Shown here one piece after another: positions 5,696-9,011 of a DNA stretch of 9,011 nucleotides. The DNA is from a bacterium (GTDB lineage Bacteria; Planctomycetota; Planctomycetia; Pirellulales; Pirellulaceae), in assembly GCA_030432015.1 (NCBI GenBank), contig JAUIHJ010000314.1, forward strand, positions 1 through 9,011, given 5' to 3'. Within the stretch, counting starts at the first letter, position 1; each line of letters begins with the position of its first letter. Made by a program: the position numbers and the translations under genes. A model generated the notes under the pieces. The model made no database searches, was not told where the DNA came from, and was given only the letters and a program-made list of their open reading frames with translations.

Positions 5696-5802
5696 GTGCG
5701 CTCGCTGGCGACGGTCGGTGTCCGACGTGGCATCGGGCGATTTGATGTCAATGCAGGATCGGGCGTCGCAAACGGATTCGCCGCCGACAAATGCGTGGCG
5801 CG

Positions 5803-5831
5803 TCGAGTGCCGGCGGAGATCGAGTGCCGGC
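5803..5831. repeat. Short direct repeat, possibly part of a dispersed repeat
   Basis: TCGAGTGCCGGC occurs at 5803-5814 and again at 5820-5831 (17-bp period) in the 180-bp gap between the terminator and the converging gene. The bases that follow the second copy translate to PAKAGTH, a string I often see where dispersed palindromic repeats are read as protein. No clean palindrome is visible. Confidence 0.35.
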
Positions 5832-5875
5832 CAAAGCAGGGACGCACCATGCGCGTGTCATGTGTTGCCTCGCAC

Positions 5876-8800
5876 TCAGTGTAGCGTTCGCAAGTACGCA
5901 ACCAGGTCCGCCAGTTGTTCCGGTGTCAGATTCGCAACGATCCCTTTCGGCATCATCGACGTCGGTTGTTTGATGCGTTCTTCGATTTTGCTCTGAGGCA
6001 GCGCCCGGGCAATGCCATCGGACTGGCGGATGGTGACGGTCGCGGCGCTCTCTTCCACGACGAAGCCGTTGTAGATTTTTCCGCTCTCCATCACAAACGT
6101 CCAACTGTCGAAGCCTTGCGCGATTTTCTTGCTCGGATCGACGATCGACTCGATCAACTCCTCCGGCTTGTAGCGCCGTCCGATGTCGACTAGATGCGGA
6201 CCCTTCGGGAGTTGACCGTTGGCGTAGGTATGACAGTGAATGCACGATTGGGCACGAAAGAGTTGCGCTCCGGCGACTGCATCGCCACGAGCCTGTGTGG
6301 CGCGGGCCACCACATCCGGGTAAGGGACGTTGGCGATTTGATTGGGATTGTTGGCGTCGACTTCTGGCAACGTGATCGCTTGGGCCGGACTCTCGGTCGC
6401 GGCAATCTCCTGGGCGCTGATACCGTCCAGCTTGACGACGTGGCGTGACAATTGTTCGCGGAGATGAGTGGACAGCGTCGCGTCGGACTCGGATAGCGCG
6501 ACCTTAATCGCTGCCTCAATGCGGGCCGATTGACTCCACGCCTGCCGGTCATAATACGGGCCGGTCGTGTCTGGACGCGTCCCCCACCAATTCGGACTCT
6601 GTTCGTGAAATTTTCCTTCTTGGTGATAGAGGCGAATCAGCGTTGTCCAGATCTCGCGACGCAAGGCCGGGTCGCGGGTGGTGCCGAGCAGCTTAAAAAG
6701 GCCGTCGATCGTGGCTGGAGCGTGCAGGGACTTCAGCGCGGCCAAAGCACCCGTCAGGCAGGGGCCTGTAACGGCCGCGAGGCAAGCATCAATCGCGTTC
6801 ATGGCGACCAGCGTCTTGACCGCCAAGTGTGGCAAGACGCGATCGGGATGTGGCAGCCGCCAGTCGTCACCCTCGCTTGTTTCGTGGACAGGCTCACGGA
6901 CGGTCAAAGCGAGTACGGCATTGGCCGCGGCCGTCATGTCGTCACTGGGCCGAGTCGATGGCGGCGAACCGGTGCTGCGGAATTTGCGACCGAGCGAAAC
7001 CAGTGCCGCGGCGCGAACGCGCGGGTTTCGATCTTCCAACGCTGCGAGCAACAACTCGGTGGGAACTTGGCGGGCTCGGACCGGATCGTCGGTCAAGGCC
7101 CGAATTGCCAGCTCGCGAACGTCTGCCAGCCGTGTCAGACCGCGAAGTTCGGTCGTCGCTTGTGGCGCTGGGAGTTGGCCCAAGGTGAAGATGGCGGCCG
7201 CGCGACCCGCCAACGGATTGGACGTGGACCGTGCAAACTGGCCCAGCGGTGCAATAAAATCGGCACCGCTTGACGCTTGCCGGCGTAATAATTCACGCTG
7301 CAGGGTGATTCGCATCGCGGCACTGGGGTGTTGGAAACCAGCAACGATTGCCGAGTCGCTCAGCGCAGCAATGTCTGCCACCGGTTTGGGCACGAACCCG
7401 ACTGGCGTAAGCTGGGCGACGAACCCGACGTCTGGTCGGTCGTAGTTGAAGCCGCCGTCCTTCCAACTGCTGACGTACAGCCTTCCACTGGCATCCGCAT
7501 CAATGTCGGTTGGTCGCGGCAGTTTCAGAAAGGTTGCTTGCTGCGCGTCGAATGTCGGCCCGCGCGCAGGTAGCCGATGACTGAAGACTTCACTCCGCCC
7601 CCAGTCGCACGTAAGCAGCAGATTGTTGAACCCGGCGGGCCACCGCGCGTCCTGGAAGAACATCGCGCCGCAACCCGATCCGCCGCCGTAATCTGCCAGG
7701 GGCGGCATGATCTCCGTGCTGAAGTTCTTGTACAGCGACGGATAGCCGTAGTTGGCAGATTGCAGGATATGCGAGAGCCGAATATCCCAGCCGCCGCCGT
7801 CGTTGGTGTTGTCTCGCGTGTACACGTTCATCAGCGGGTCAATGGCGACATCGACAATATTTCGGAGGCCCCACGCGAAGATTTCCAAGTTGCTGCCGTC
7901 AGGCCGGACCCGAACAATGCCCCCGCCGCGCTTGCTGAGCGTCGTGCCATCTTTGCCGATCGCCTTGTGAAACCCGAAGTCGCCAACCGCGATGTAGATC
8001 CAGCCATCGATCCCCAGGCGAATCCCATTGGTCGTATGATCGGCGCCGCGTTTCTGAACCTGCTCGGTGCTGATTCCTGCGACCAATACTTCGTTTGTTT
8101 CGGCCGTCCCGTCACCATCTCGGTCATGGAAGACACTCAAGAACGGAGGGTGCAGAACCCATAGCGAGCCGTTGTCGTAGATGAGCCCGCGCGGGTGGTC
8201 CATCTTCGCAAACTCGTTGATACGGTCTGCGACGCCGTCACCGTCTGTGTCGATGCAGCGTAGCACCTTGCCGCGTCCTGTTTCCTTGCCCAGCGAACCT
8301 TGTTCGTCGACACCGACGAAAACTTCGCCGCTGGCGGCCGTCGTCAGGCAGACCGGATAATTGACTGCGGGGGGCGTCCCGAACAACGTCACGTTGAAGC
8401 CGGGCGGCGCCTGGACGTCGCGCGCGGTTGCGGACGAACCGGCCCCGCTCACGATGTTCTTGGGAAGGTCCGGCAACTCGCCCGCAGAGGCCTCCAGTTC
8501 CCACATCGACCCCCATAAACCTCGGCTGGCTCCGAGGAACGTCACACGCAGATAACGTGTATTCGGCGCGTCGACTTGATGGGCGCGAATGCCGCCGAGT
8601 TCCGTATTCTGTGAATCGTCGACAAGCTGCTTCCAGTGCTCGTTGTCAGGTGATGCCTCGACCCGATATCGATACGCGACGCCCGTCCGCTTCTCCCAGT
8701 GCAGCCGGATAGCGCGAACATGCTGCGGAGCTTGCAGGTCGACGGTAACCCATTCGTCGACTTGGGAGCCCGACGCACACCACCGTGTGTTGAGCAGCCC

Positions 8801-9011
8801 GTCGGTAAGGTGCTTCCGGAAGTTGGTGTCTTGCTCGCTCTTGGAGGTTACCGGCTTCTCATAGGCCAAGTTTGTGTCACCGCAACAGTTCTGAGGCAGG
8901 GTGTTGCCGGGTGCCGGTTCGATGGCGACGCTGGCCAACGCTCTGATTCGAGTGTCGATGGCCTCGGTCGTTGGCGTAAAATCGGCGACCGGGTCGCGTC
9001 CGACGGCCCAG
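5876..9011 (-). CDS. Multidomain discoidin / beta-propeller / HEAT / cytochrome c protein (PVC-type heme-binding), 5' end beyond right edge
   Basis: The frame is open from the right edge to TGA at 5878-5876, 1044 residues visible. TTG 8938 is not a convincing start, since coding continues upstream (for example WAVGRDP). Numbered from TTG 8938: residues 22-150 are an F5/8-type (discoidin) beta-sandwich, likely carbohydrate-binding. Residues 175-515 are a glucose/sorbosone-dehydrogenase-like beta-propeller with two DxDGDG calcium-type loops (230-235, 272-277), HTTNG (301-305) and GLRN (357-360). Residues 525-790 are HEAT-like helices (NPRVRAAALVSLG). Residues 880-1020 are a C-terminal cytochrome c domain, with heme site CIHCH (899-903) and probable Met ligand in SMMPKG (Met995/996). 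The architecture suits a periplasmic sugar- or polysaccharide-oxidising protein passing electrons to its heme. This is inference: substrate and cofactor are unknown. The signal peptide must lie outside. No U-run hairpin follows the stop. Confidence 0.94.
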   Translation of the reverse strand, partial: WAVGRDPVADFTPTTEAIDTRIRALASVAIEPAPGNTLPQNCCGDTNLAYEKPVTSKSEQDTNFRKHLTDGLLNTRWCASGSQVDEWVTVDLQAPQHVRAIRLHWEKRTGVAYRYRVEASPDNEHWKQLVDDSQNTELGGIRAHQVDAPNTRYLRVTFLGASRGLWGSMWELEASAGELPDLPKNIVSGAGSSATARDVQAPPGFNVTLFGTPPAVNYPVCLTTAASGEVFVGVDEQGSLGKETGRGKVLRCIDTDGDGVADRINEFAKMDHPRGLIYDNGSLWVLHPPFLSVFHDRDGDGTAETNEVLVAGISTEQVQKRGADHTTNGIRLGIDGWIYIAVGDFGFHKAIGKDGTTLSKRGGGIVRVRPDGSNLEIFAWGLRNIVDVAIDPLMNVYTRDNTNDGGGWDIRLSHILQSANYGYPSLYKNFSTEIMPPLADYGGGSGCGAMFFQDARWPAGFNNLLLTCDWGRSEVFSHRLPARGPTFDAQQATFLKLPRPTDIDADASGRLYVSSWKDGGFNYDRPDVGFVAQLTPVGFVPKPVADIAALSDSAIVAGFQHPSAAMRITLQRELLRRQASSGADFIAPLGQFARSTSNPLAGRAAAIFTLGQLPAPQATTELRGLTRLADVRELAIRALTDDPVRARQVPTELLLAALEDRNPRVRAAALVSLGRKFRSTGSPPSTRPSDDMTAAANAVLALTVREPVHETSEGDDWRLPHPDRVLPHLAVKTLVAMNAIDACLAAVTGPCLTGALAALKSLHAPATIDGLFKLLGTTRDPALRREIWTTLIRLYHQEGKFHEQSPNWWGTRPDTTGPYYDRQAWSQSARIEAAIKVALSESDATLSTHLREQLSRHVVKLDGISAQEIAATESPAQAITLPEVDANNPNQIANVPYPDVVARATQARGDAVAGAQLFRAQSCIHCHTYANGQLPKGPHLVDIGRRYKPEELIESIVDPSKKIAQGFDSWTFVMESGKIYNGFVVEESAATVTIRQSDGIARALPQSKIEERIKQPTSMMPKGIVANLTPEQLADLVAYLRTLH

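Noticed and set aside
6530..7445. Plus-strand frames of about 250 residues within the large cytochrome/propeller gene
   Set aside because: They overlap the HEAT-repeat coding region in antisense and have low-complexity, Arg/Ala/Ser-rich translations with no motif.
1..9011. CRISPR array, insertion sequence, phage or defence genes
   Set aside because: There are no regularly spaced repeats, transposase-like frames, terminal inverted repeats or defence domains on either strand.

Overview
The window looks like chromosomal DNA of a planctomycete (Planctomycetota, possibly Pirellulales-like). The case rests on gene content. There is a DUF1501 protein with a twin-arginine-like leader. There is a very large discoidin / beta-propeller / HEAT / cytochrome c protein of the type usually annotated 'PVC-type heme-binding CxxCH protein'. 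There is a small secreted single-heme protein and a stand-alone PhyH-family dioxygenase. Genes are loosely spaced and moderately GC-rich. I see no rRNA, tRNA, CRISPR array, insertion sequence or phage gene.

Layout, left to right. Positions 1-696 (minus) hold the first 232 codons of a UvrA-family excinuclease ATPase, running off the left edge. Positions 740-1696 (minus) encode a nucleotidyltransferase-fold-like protein with a C-terminal winged-helix-like region, 43 bp upstream of uvrA and probably co-transcribed with it. Positions 1857-3326 (minus) encode a DUF1501 exported protein. A 459-bp divergent gap separates it from a PhyH-family Fe(II)/2-oxoglutarate dioxygenase at 3786-4688 (plus). 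A 559-bp gap rich in hairpins and A-tracts follows (4689-5247). Positions 5248-5631 (plus) encode a small Sec-exported protein with one CxxCH heme site, with its own likely promoter, a strong Shine-Dalgarno and a strong terminator. Converging on it from the right is the 5'-truncated multidomain cytochrome/propeller gene (5876-9011, minus), whose reading frame stays open to the right edge.

How the genes fit together: uvrA is DNA repair, and its upstream neighbour may share its operon. The DUF1501 protein, the small cytochrome and the large cytochrome/propeller protein are all predicted to act in the cell envelope. The two heme proteins are typical of the expanded c-type cytochrome repertoire of this phylum. 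There is no evidence that all of these genes form one pathway.

The least explained part is 4689-5247. A textbook intrinsic terminator there (10-bp GC stem plus eight U) points leftward, although no recognisable leftward gene lies immediately upstream of it. A second, weaker leftward terminator-like hairpin and other stable inverted repeats lie in the same stretch. This is the best candidate in the window for something undescribed, such as a leftward structured non-coding RNA. It remains a hypothesis: I found no convincing leftward promoter and recognised no known RNA family.
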